Shown here piece by piece: positions 26,706-34,914 of a DNA stretch of 64,000 bases (the first letter of the stretch is position 1; every line of letters starts with the position of its first letter). The position numbers and the translations under genes are program-made. A model generated the notes under the pieces. The model saw nothing but the letters and a program-made list of their open reading frames with translations, made no database searches and was not told where the DNA came from. The stretch comes from Bacteroidetes bacterium HGW-Bacteroidetes-16 (GTDB lineage: Bacteria > Bacteroidota > Bacteroidia > Bacteroidales > F082), in NCBI GenBank assembly GCA_002840975.1, contig PHDN01000008.1:62001-126000 (forward strand), written 5' to 3'.

Positions 26706-27371
26706 ATGAAAAATACCTCCATTATCCCGATGTTTACAGCAATAGCTGCAATCTTACTATTCCAATCGTTCACCAGTCAATTGCCTGAAACGATATCAAA
26801 AGAAACCGATCGCAAGGAAACTCACACGATCAACATGGAAAACATGTTGGCCGCTTATAAAGGGGAAACTACTGCAAGTGCGAAATACGCTGCTTACAGT
26901 AAAAAAGCCGATGAGGAGGGATATCCTGAAATTGCCCTGTTGTTCAAAGTCGCATCTGCCTCAGAGAAGATACACGCTGATAATCACAAGGCTGTTTTAG
27001 GAGAATCGGGTCAGAAAGTGGCCGTGTTTAATCCCGAATTTACGGTTCTGACCACAGGCGAAAATTTGAAGGATGCCATTGCTGGTGAAACATACGAAAT
27101 AACCACCATGTACCCTGAATTTATAACCGACGCCAATGCGGCAGGAAACCAGTTTGCATTAATAAGCTTGAATTATGCCTATAAAACAGAACAAAAGCAC
27201 AAGCCATTGTATGAAAAAGCGCTTGCCGCTTTGGAAAGCAAAAATGTCAGTTCTTTGGCATCTGAGTATTATGTATGCCCAACCTGTGGCAATACCTACG
27301 AAGGGTCTGCACCAAAACGCTGCGGAATTTCTATGACCGGGTCTGAAAAGTTCATCCAGATAGCTCTATAG
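26706..27371 (+). CDS. Exported rubrerythrin with three-Cys rubredoxin domain
   Basis: Diiron peroxidase-type protein, here with a signal peptide (MKNTSIIPMFTAIAAILLFQSFTSQ), so it probably acts in the periplasm. The ferritin-like domain (about 45-180) keeps the diiron ligands in GETTASAKY, ASEKIHADNH, MYPEF and TEQKHKPLYE. The C-terminal rubredoxin-like domain has C191-x2-C194 and C206, but the fourth ligand position is Ser209 (KRCGIS), so the FeS4 site is incomplete. Exported rubrerythrins occur in Bacteroidota; the Cys-to-Ser change is the odd part. A terminator follows. The upstream repeats suggest control by the adjacent two-component system. Confidence 0.92.
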   Translation: MKNTSIIPMFTAIAAILLFQSFTSQLPETISKETDRKETHTINMENMLAAYKGETTASAKYAAYSKKADEEGYPEIALLFKVASASEKIHADNHKAVLGESGQKVAVFNPEFTVLTTGENLKDAIAGETYEITTMYPEFITDANAAGNQFALISLNYAYKTEQKHKPLYEKALAALESKNVSSLASEYYVCPTCGNTYEGSAPKRCGISMTGSEKFIQIAL

Positions 27372-27405
27372 AGAATTAAAAGATTGTTGATGTAGTTAGA
27401 ATGAG

Positions 27406-27437
27406 AACCCCGGAGAAATTCGGGGTTTTCTATTTTT
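27406..27437 (+). terminator. Terminator after rubrerythrin
   Basis: AACCCCG and CGGGGTT arms around GAGAAATT, followed by the T-rich TTCTATTTTT. Confidence 0.88.
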
Positions 27438-27495
27438 ATATTCAGGTCAATTTATAAACCAAACATTAATTGACGATGTAAGGAAAGGATGAACT

Positions 27496-27534
27496 ACAAG
27501 AATTCCTTTTAACTAACATAAAAGGAATTCTTGT
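27496..27534. terminator. Perfect 16-bp inverted repeat between convergent genes
   Basis: ACAAGAATTCCTTTTA and its exact complement are separated by 7 nt, between the rubrerythrin terminator and the stop of the minus-strand synthase-phosphorylase gene. It is not followed by a T run on either strand, so a transcript-end stabilising hairpin is as likely as a terminator. Confidence 0.5.
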
Positions 27535-27570
27535 TGTTTGAATAAATTTACCTGATTATCAGATCCCCGT

Positions 27571-30500
27571 TTATATCCACTTAACCAACGGAAAGTCCAT
27601 TCGGTATTTAAGTAGTTCGTTTTTTGGAAACAGGCGGAAAGTAAAATCGTAAATACCGGTAGTATGAATCATCATCTCGATGCCAAAAGTAACTTTGCCG
27701 GGCTCACTTGAAATCACCTTTAACTCCTGCTTTAACTTGATGGTCTTAACTTCCTCATCAGCCTTGTTTCCCATCAAAACTTCTGCACCCAGATCGTTGG
27801 CATCAAGTCCGGGGATATTTAATTGTATTTCAGCTATGAACTTTTTCCCAAACTCCAATGGCGTCCTGCTGGTGTCGGGTATTTTTAAGCTTTCGATGAC
27901 AATTTGATCCCAGGCTTTTTTTACTTTTTTCTTCCATTCGGCCAATTGTGTGGCTGGTGCAAAATCGGCACCATATATTTGGTTGCGTCTGGCAAACAGA
28001 GCATTGTAATATTTAGTATAATAATCTTCGAGCATGCGTTGCATGGTAAAGTGTGGGGCTACCTGTGCAATGGTATTTTTAATAAATGAAATCCATTTGC
28101 TTGAAAATCCCTGTTCATTAAGATCGTAATAATGCTTAACAATTTCGTTTTCAAGTGTTTGATATATGATTTCAGCGTCCAGTTCATCCTGATATTGTTG
28201 ATTGGCAAATGTTTTGGCTTCTTCAATAGCCCATCCCGCATCTGGTTTGTAACCTTCGGCCCACCAGCCATCCAGTACGCTGAAATTCACAACGCCGTTC
28301 ATAACTGCTTTTTCTCCACTGGTGCCTGATGCTTCGAGTGGTCGGGTGGGTGTGTTGAGCCAAATATCTACACTGCTGGTGAGTAATTTGCCCAGGATCA
28401 TGTCGTAGTTTTCCAGAAAAATGACTTTACCCATGAACTCTTTTTTCTTCGAGATTTCGACGATCCGTTTAATGAGGTCTTGTCCGGCTTTGTCGTTGGG
28501 GTGCGCTTTTCCTGAAAAGATGAATACCACCGGTTTTCCCGGATTGTTGATAATCTTGTCTAACCGTTCGAGGTTCATAAATAGCAGGTGAGCACGTTTG
28601 TAGGTCGCAAATCGACGGGCAAAACCAATGATAAGGTTGGTTTCATTGATGTCTTTGAGCGCGTTTAAAATTACCTGAGGTGTTTCCTGACGGTGAGTGA
28701 GGTCTTTTTTAAGTTTTTCACGGATCACGCTAATCAACCTTTTTTTAAGCGTTAGTTTTTTTTGCCAAATGACTTCATCGTCAACATGATAAATTTTTTC
28801 CCAATATTTTGAATCAGGCTGATTTTGCACAAATCCTTCACCAAACTGATTTTTGAATAACTCTTGCCATTCGGGAGCTGTCCATGTGAAATAATGCACA
28901 CCGTTGGTTACGTAGCCAACATGGAGTTCCTCTGCAAAATAACCCGGATACAATGGTTGAAACATCTCTCTTGAAACTCGTCCATGAATCCGGCTAACGC
29001 CATTTACTTCCTGCGAAAGTCTGGCTGCCAGCACACTCATGCTGAATTTTTCTAATGGGTTATCAGGAAAGAACCTGCCCAATCCCATGAAATCGTGCCA
29101 ACTGATCCTAAACTGATCGCTGTAGTGTGGCAGGTAGGTTCTGATCAGGTGTTCTTCAAAAGTATCATGACCTGCCGGCACGGGTGTATGGGTTGTAAAT
29201 AAATTGGTTGCTCTCACCAGTTCGGAAGCTACTTCAAAACTTATTTTCGGATCTTTCATCAGGTTTAAAATGCGTTCCAGTCCGATGAAAGCAGAATGCC
29301 CCTCATTGCTATGGTAAATAGCTGGCTCCAGACCGATACGATTTATCATCCTCACGCCTCCTATTCCAAGCATCAACTCTTGTTTTATGCGGTTTTCATT
29401 ATCGCCACCATACAATTGATAGGTGATGGACCGGTCTTCGGCAGAGTTTTCCTCGGTGTCGGTATCAAGAAGATACAATGGGATTCTTCCTACATTCACC
29501 TGCCATACCTTTGCAGAAACATTGCGCCCGGGAAATACGAGCTGAACGATTACCCACTCGCCATTGGCATGGCGAACGGGAAGTAGTGGCAATTGGGTAA
29601 ACTTTTGTGCCGTATATTCTGCTTGTTGGTCACCAAAAATCGACATGGATTGTTTAAAATATCCATACCGATAAAGCAGTCCGACAGCGATCAGGTTTTT
29701 ATTTGAGTCGCTGGCCTGTTTCAGATAATCGCCGGCCAGTATTCCAAGCCCACCTGAGTATATTTTCAGGCTGTTGTGCAAACCGTATTCCATGCTGAAG
29801 TAAGCTACCATCTCCTTGGGTTTGTTTTTGGCTTCGCTCATGTATTCTTCAAAACGGGCATACACTTTTTCCAGTACATGAAGAAACGCTTCGTCACCTG
29901 TGAGTTTGTCAATTTCATCTTTCGACAGTGATTCGATAAGATGAACCGGGTTGTTGTCAAATTTTTTCCATTTCTCTTCATCAATACCGGCGAAAAGTTG
30001 TGAGGCATCATCGTTCCATGACCACCACAAATTATAGGCAAGTTCCTTGAGTGGTTTTAATGTTTTAGGCAGAATATTCTGTACCAGGATTTTTTTCCAT
30101 ACAGGCTTGTCTGAATATGCCTGGGCTTTCAACAGCAGCGTGTCGGTAGGCGGGGTAGGAGGGAGATTGAATTTTCTCGGCTCCGAAAGGTGGATAGCTT
30201 CTGACCAGGCGTCAAAATAATGGCTGATCATCGATTGCCAACGGGCTTTTTCAAAAAGTTGTTTTATTTCTTTCCTGTTTTCTTGCTGGTCGTATGGGCC
30301 GGTAAAGAACTCGATGGTATTGGCAATCTGAACAATAGCTGCGTCTGTTTCGCCTTCCTGGCGGTCGATTACCGTTACTGATTTAAACTGAAGCGAAGAA
30401 TTTTTAATAGCCCAATCACCAAAACCTGCAAAAGTAGTGGTCAGGGTTGGAATATTGAATGCAATACTCTCCAGTGGGGTATATCCCCATGGTTCGTAGT

Positions 30501-31800
30501 ATGAAGGGAAAATGGTCAGGTCGAAACCTATCAGAAAGTCGTAATACTCCAAATTGATCACTCCATCTTTTTTATCAAGGTATATGGGTGCAAAGATGAT
30601 GTCGATTGCGCTGTGTTCGTCGTTGGTTAATCCTTGTCGTTTTATTTCGCTTAAGATAGCATCATGATCCGGATGAAACAGTTTATGTGTTAAAAACTTG
30701 TCGTCAGATGAAGTGTGGTTTTTATTATATTTTTCAACTACACCATCGTGTTCGGTTGGGATAGCAATAAAAGCCACTATTTTTTTTGAACCTTTCTTGT
30801 TGTTGTTTAGTTGCCCCAACGCCTTAATAAAGAGATCGATACCCTTGTTGGAGTATTCATATCTGCCACTGGTCATCATCAGCAAAGTATCATCAGCATA
30901 GGTTTTTCCAGTCCGTTCAGAAGCTATTTTTAAGGCTTTCTTTCGGGCGGTGGTTTGTATTTCCTGAAAACGGGGGGCTTTTGGAACGAAACTCTCATCG
31001 AATCCGTTGGTGGTAATGATATCAGGAGTTCGTCCGTAAAACTGGGCGCATTCACGACCTGTAATTTCGCTTACGGTGGTGAGCACGTCGGCTTCACGGG
31101 CCGCAATCGATTCAAGCGAGTGCTGTGCCGATATATTGAAGTCGCGTGCCGTTTTTTCGGGTTGAAACTTGGTCAGGTTTTGATATAAAAGCAAGCCATT
31201 TCCGGCAATAGAACGACCCAGGGCCGTTGCATGGGTGGTAAAAACGGTACTTACTTTTGGGTTATGGTCTTTCAGAAAAAGCACTCCGGCACCGGTCATC
31301 CACTCATGAAAATGAGCTACTATATTGCTCATATCCTGAAGTTGATGTTGTGTAAAGCTGTTGATTACCTGACCTGCAGCATAACCAAACATGGCTGCCT
31401 CAATATAATGCCATTCCCCTCGAATGGAATCCAGGTTATATTGCTCCCAAAAGTGCGCGAAAATGGTGTCTTTTTCCGGGAACAAGGGGGTGAAATCGAT
31501 GAGGATTACATTCGGGCTTCCGGGGATATTCCATTTCCCTGTACGGACTTTCAACCCCTCCATAAAGGCAACAGCCTTCCACTCGGCAAAGAGTCCCGGA
31601 ATTTCTTTAAAATCAGGATTAGCATCGGTTTGTTTCCAAACGTCAGGTCCAATTACGATATAGTTTTCCCCTAGTTTTTCTACCGTGAGTCTGGCTTTAG
31701 TCGAGATAACTGTGTAGATCCCCCCAATTTTGTTGCAGATTTCCCAACTTGTTTCAAAGAGAAAATCAGGAGTGATTATTGTATTGTTACTAGATTCCAT
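27571..31800 (-). CDS. Glycogen synthase (GT3) - alpha-glucan phosphorylase (GT35) fusion
   Basis: A 1409-aa cytoplasmic protein joining opposing activities of glycogen metabolism. The first about 545 residues resemble eukaryotic-type GT3 synthase (LFETSWEICNKIGGIYTVISTKA at the start, HFHEWMTG near 165, FTTHATALGRS near 190, FPSYYEPWGYTPLESIAF near 435). Residues about 570-1300 are a GT35 phosphorylase (YNLWWSWNDDASQLF, AYFSMEYGLHNSLKIYSGGLG, YHSNEGHSAF), with the pyridoxal-phosphate lysine in ASGTSGEKAVMNG near 1163. A beta-rich tail of about 100 residues ends the protein. It is last in the glycogen cluster, with a TATGTTTG box in the 157-bp gap upstream. Confidence 0.92.
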   Translation of the reverse strand: MESSNNTIITPDFLFETSWEICNKIGGIYTVISTKARLTVEKLGENYIVIGPDVWKQTDANPDFKEIPGLFAEWKAVAFMEGLKVRTGKWNIPGSPNVILIDFTPLFPEKDTIFAHFWEQYNLDSIRGEWHYIEAAMFGYAAGQVINSFTQHQLQDMSNIVAHFHEWMTGAGVLFLKDHNPKVSTVFTTHATALGRSIAGNGLLLYQNLTKFQPEKTARDFNISAQHSLESIAAREADVLTTVSEITGRECAQFYGRTPDIITTNGFDESFVPKAPRFQEIQTTARKKALKIASERTGKTYADDTLLMMTSGRYEYSNKGIDLFIKALGQLNNNKKGSKKIVAFIAIPTEHDGVVEKYNKNHTSSDDKFLTHKLFHPDHDAILSEIKRQGLTNDEHSAIDIIFAPIYLDKKDGVINLEYYDFLIGFDLTIFPSYYEPWGYTPLESIAFNIPTLTTTFAGFGDWAIKNSSLQFKSVTVIDRQEGETDAAIVQIANTIEFFTGPYDQQENRKEIKQLFEKARWQSMISHYFDAWSEAIHLSEPRKFNLPPTPPTDTLLLKAQAYSDKPVWKKILVQNILPKTLKPLKELAYNLWWSWNDDASQLFAGIDEEKWKKFDNNPVHLIESLSKDEIDKLTGDEAFLHVLEKVYARFEEYMSEAKNKPKEMVAYFSMEYGLHNSLKIYSGGLGILAGDYLKQASDSNKNLIAVGLLYRYGYFKQSMSIFGDQQAEYTAQKFTQLPLLPVRHANGEWVIVQLVFPGRNVSAKVWQVNVGRIPLYLLDTDTEENSAEDRSITYQLYGGDNENRIKQELMLGIGGVRMINRIGLEPAIYHSNEGHSAFIGLERILNLMKDPKISFEVASELVRATNLFTTHTPVPAGHDTFEEHLIRTYLPHYSDQFRISWHDFMGLGRFFPDNPLEKFSMSVLAARLSQEVNGVSRIHGRVSREMFQPLYPGYFAEELHVGYVTNGVHYFTWTAPEWQELFKNQFGEGFVQNQPDSKYWEKIYHVDDEVIWQKKLTLKKRLISVIREKLKKDLTHRQETPQVILNALKDINETNLIIGFARRFATYKRAHLLFMNLERLDKIINNPGKPVVFIFSGKAHPNDKAGQDLIKRIVEISKKKEFMGKVIFLENYDMILGKLLTSSVDIWLNTPTRPLEASGTSGEKAVMNGVVNFSVLDGWWAEGYKPDAGWAIEEAKTFANQQYQDELDAEIIYQTLENEIVKHYYDLNEQGFSSKWISFIKNTIAQVAPHFTMQRMLEDYYTKYYNALFARRNQIYGADFAPATQLAEWKKKVKKAWDQIVIESLKIPDTSRTPLEFGKKFIAEIQLNIPGLDANDLGAEVLMGNKADEEVKTIKLKQELKVISSEPGKVTFGIEMMIHTTGIYDFTFRLFPKNELLKYRMDFPLVKWI

Positions 31801-31844
31801 GGATCAATTTCTTTCGGTTGAATAATGGTTTTTAAACAAAGTTG

Positions 31845-31852
31845 CAAACATA
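31845..31852 (-). promoter_or_regulatory. TAnnTTTG promoter for the synthase-phosphorylase fusion
   Basis: TATGTTTG on the minus strand, 44 bp upstream of the ATG at 31800, inside the 157-bp gap after the GH57 gene. It allows this gene to be expressed apart from the rest of the cluster. Confidence 0.5.
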
Positions 31853-31957
31853 AGAATTACCCGTCTGTCACCTGCATTCAAAATGCATTTTAATAAGCTG
31901 ATCGGTTCCGGTGTTCAATGGTATCCCTGATTACCAGCATGTGAATAAACTTGCTGA

Positions 31958-33532
31958 TTATTTAATAAATGATTTTATTTTATCTTCAATAATCCGCTGG
32001 TATTTCCTGATCTCCGTTTTATTCACTTTCTTCAACCGGGTTTGAACTTCCTGAAATTGTTTATTGAATTTGACTCCCATATTGGGGATTATTTTGTCGA
32101 TCAGCTCTTTTTCGGCATCTTTTAACGCAATGGCTAGGGTTTCAACATCAATTTCTTTCAGTAATTTTTTGATGGCAGAATCCGACATGTCTTTCATCTC
32201 CTGTAGGCTTGCTCCGCGGGTTTTTTGCATCATCTTTTTTATCTTTTCAGTAGCTTCATCTACCTTTTCACGTGCAATTTTCCCCGCTTTTTCAGTTACT
32301 ATTCCGGCTGCATTTTTTAGCTCCGTCATGTCACCCTGGGACGATTGACTGCATTTTTCAACCTGTAGGATAAAATCACTTAACACATTCATATAGTTAA
32401 TGAATGCTTCGTATGGAGTGCCATACGGGTTGAAGTATTTGTGAACATCCCCGTCTGAAAACCACTTGGTACACATGTAATAAAAGTGATCGGATGTTTG
32501 CAGGTACGACCATGTTTTTACCAAGTCAGGGTCATTGCATTTCCTGACGGTTTCTTCCAGTGAATAGAGTTTTCCAAAAGCCTCATTCTGAAGGTCGTTA
32601 CCTAGCCAGGCCGTTACATCCCGTTCTTCATCGGCCCACGAAATGGGATAAGGTACGTGGATGGCACCTACCGGTTGCAGTTTTTCATTTAGTTCATTTG
32701 GTGTGGCAAATTTGTATTTTCCACTTTTCAGAAATTCACCGGGCAACGCCTTCATAAAATCAAAAATACCTGTTTCTGCCCATTGGTGCTCGCCAAAGGT
32801 TTCATAATCCATAAAGAGATTGATGACTTCATCTTTTTTATCCAGTTCATCGAACCATTTAACGTACTTGTCGGCAGTCAATGGGTAACCGGCCCAGCTT
32901 TTATTTGAAAAACGGAACGCGATATCATCACTCAGGCGATAATTTTTTAATAATAATTTCAGGTCAGGCCGGTTGGCACTGTTGTACATAAAATTTGGAC
33001 TTCTCCACCCTAGTATATGTTTGGCACCTTCGGTCAGCATCAGCTGAAATCCCATGTCAGCTACCAATTCGCCTATGGCATCGCTATAGATGAGTTCCGT
33101 ATTTCTGAAAGTGGTAGGGGTGAAGCCAAAGAGTTTTTTAATTTTTTCGCTTTGCTGGTTCACTTGGCGTTCAAATTCCTGCCTGCTCCTTAATGATGCC
33201 AGGGAATGGGCACAAGTTTCCGTGAGGAATTCAACATTTCCGGTATCGGCCAGTTTCTTAAAGCTTTTAATCACGTCCGGCGCATAATTTTCGAATTGAT
33301 CCAGGGCAATGCCCGAAATGGAAAAACTTACCTTAAAGGCTGAACCGTACTCCTTAATCAGCTTTAAAAGCAATGCGTTCATGGGTAGATAACTCTTTTC
33401 GGCAACGCGTTGCATAATGAACTCATTCTCGTGATCATCGAAATAGTTATGTTTAGCTCCAATATCAAAGAAGCGGTAGGTGCGTAGGCGATAGGGTTGG
33501 TGTACCTGAAAATAAAAGCAAATTGATTTCAT
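31958..33532 (-). CDS. GH57 alpha-amylase-like enzyme with FliG-like C-terminal domain
   Basis: Cytoplasmic glucan-acting enzyme of 524 aa. Residues 1-400 are a GH57 domain: start FYFQVHQPYRLR, the nucleophile region FLTETCAHSLASL near residue 105, WRSPNF near 175 and the acid/base region NLFMDYETFGEHQW near 240. Around 405-450 is a charged helical linker. Residues 452-524 resemble the C-terminal half of the flagellar motor-switch protein FliG: SAIKKLLKEIDVETLAIALK, then DAEKELIDKIIPNM and a final helix with YQRIIEDKIKSFI. No flagellar gene is nearby. It lies third in the glycogen cluster, 52 bp after the GT4 gene. Confidence 0.9.
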   Translation of the reverse strand: MKSICFYFQVHQPYRLRTYRFFDIGAKHNYFDDHENEFIMQRVAEKSYLPMNALLLKLIKEYGSAFKVSFSISGIALDQFENYAPDVIKSFKKLADTGNVEFLTETCAHSLASLRSRQEFERQVNQQSEKIKKLFGFTPTTFRNTELIYSDAIGELVADMGFQLMLTEGAKHILGWRSPNFMYNSANRPDLKLLLKNYRLSDDIAFRFSNKSWAGYPLTADKYVKWFDELDKKDEVINLFMDYETFGEHQWAETGIFDFMKALPGEFLKSGKYKFATPNELNEKLQPVGAIHVPYPISWADEERDVTAWLGNDLQNEAFGKLYSLEETVRKCNDPDLVKTWSYLQTSDHFYYMCTKWFSDGDVHKYFNPYGTPYEAFINYMNVLSDFILQVEKCSQSSQGDMTELKNAAGIVTEKAGKIAREKVDEATEKIKKMMQKTRGASLQEMKDMSDSAIKKLLKEIDVETLAIALKDAEKELIDKIIPNMGVKFNKQFQEVQTRLKKVNKTEIRKYQRIIEDKIKSFIK

Positions 33533-33584
33533 CGTTGAATATTTTTGTCGAAAGCTGATCCTTCGTTGGTTGTTGTGATACTAA

Positions 33585-34868
33585 TTATAAGGGTATTGAA
33601 TGATATACTTGATTGACTTCGTAGGCAGCATTTTCCCATTTCAGGTTCTCAACCTCTACCTTGCCGTATTTTTTAAACATGGAGGATAATGCTTCGTAAT
33701 GGCACAATCCATAGATGGCATCAGCCATTCCATCCACATCCCAGTAATCCACTTTAAGCGCGTGACGAAGTATTTCAGCCACCCCTGATTGTTTGGAGAT
33801 GACAACCGGCACGTTCGACCGCATCGCTTCCAAAGGGACAATACCAAAAGGCTCTGAAACTGAAGGCATCACGAACACATCGCTTAACGCGAACATTTGA
33901 TCAATTTCACCCCCTTTAAGAAAACCTGTAAAGTGAAATTTATCAGCAATATGCAATTGTGCCACCCGTTCAATCATCCTGTTGAGCATGTCGCCTGAAC
34001 CACCCATCACGAAGCGGACGTTTTTGTCTTTCTGTAAGATTTTGTAAGCTGCTTCAATGAAATATTCAGGACCTTTCTGAAAGGTGATTCTGCCCAGAAA
34101 AGTAACTATTTTTTCGTTTAAGGTACGTTTGACCTCGGCTAACTCAGTAAACAGACTGGGTTCTACTGCATTATGCACCGTGACTACTTTTCCGGGATCG
34201 ATACCATACTTCTCAATTACAATGCTTCTGGTTAGGTGGCTTACCGTAATCACCCTGTCGGCAGCCATCATCCCTTCCCGTTCGATGTCGTACACCTGGG
34301 TGTTGATGTTTTTCCCTGACCGGTCGAATTCGGTGGCATGCATGTGGACGACCAACGGTTTTCCGGATGATTCCTTGGCGGCCACACCTGCAGGATAGGT
34401 AAGCCAATCGTGCGCGTGGATGATATCAAAGTCTTCTTTTAACGACAAGGCTGAGCCAATCAACGCGTACCTTGCCACCTCTTCCATCAGGTTGGATCCA
34501 TACTTTCCTGAAAACTGATAATCTTTCGAGAAAACATGGCTGGTGTATTTTTCACCCGATTTTTTACGCTTTGAAATTTCACGTGCAAAATCCTCAGGTG
34601 CAACATAGGGTATAATATTAGAACCTATTTCGAGGTACTTTATCCTCTTCCAGTATTCACGGTAGTTTTCATCTGTCTGGTCAAAAGGGATATCACTGGC
34701 ATTGATCAAACGCACGGCCTCCTGACTTTCGTCACCATACGCTTTCGGGACAACAAAGATCACCTCAGTACCGTGCTTGGCCAGCCCCTTGGTAAGCCCA
34801 AAACAGGCTGTTCCCAATCCGCCGGTAATATGTGGTGGAAATTCCCATCCAAACATCAATATTCTCAT
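33585..34868 (-). CDS. GT4-family glycosyltransferase of the glycogen cluster
   Basis: Cytoplasmic retaining glycosyltransferase of 427 aa (GT-B fold), probably glycogen or alpha-glucan synthase. The N-terminal domain has MRILMFGWEFPPHITGGLGTACFGLTKGL, with the GG loop that binds the nucleotide sugar, and IIHAHDWLTYPAG near residue 160. The C-terminal domain has VTFLGRITFQKGPEYFIEAA near 255, FVMGGSGDM near 290 and the catalytic signature MPSVSEPFGIVPLEAM near 345. The same order (debranching enzyme, GT4, GH57) is common in Bacteroidetes glycogen loci. The 46-bp gap to the debranching gene suggests one transcript. Confidence 0.9.
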   Translation of the reverse strand: MRILMFGWEFPPHITGGLGTACFGLTKGLAKHGTEVIFVVPKAYGDESQEAVRLINASDIPFDQTDENYREYWKRIKYLEIGSNIIPYVAPEDFAREISKRKKSGEKYTSHVFSKDYQFSGKYGSNLMEEVARYALIGSALSLKEDFDIIHAHDWLTYPAGVAAKESSGKPLVVHMHATEFDRSGKNINTQVYDIEREGMMAADRVITVSHLTRSIVIEKYGIDPGKVVTVHNAVEPSLFTELAEVKRTLNEKIVTFLGRITFQKGPEYFIEAAYKILQKDKNVRFVMGGSGDMLNRMIERVAQLHIADKFHFTGFLKGGEIDQMFALSDVFVMPSVSEPFGIVPLEAMRSNVPVVISKQSGVAEILRHALKVDYWDVDGMADAIYGLCHYEALSSMFKKYGKVEVENLKWENAAYEVNQVYHSIPL

Positions 34869-34914
34869 TTTTTGTGTAGTTTAATCGTTAGTGGATTGTC
34901 CATTAGTGGGATTT

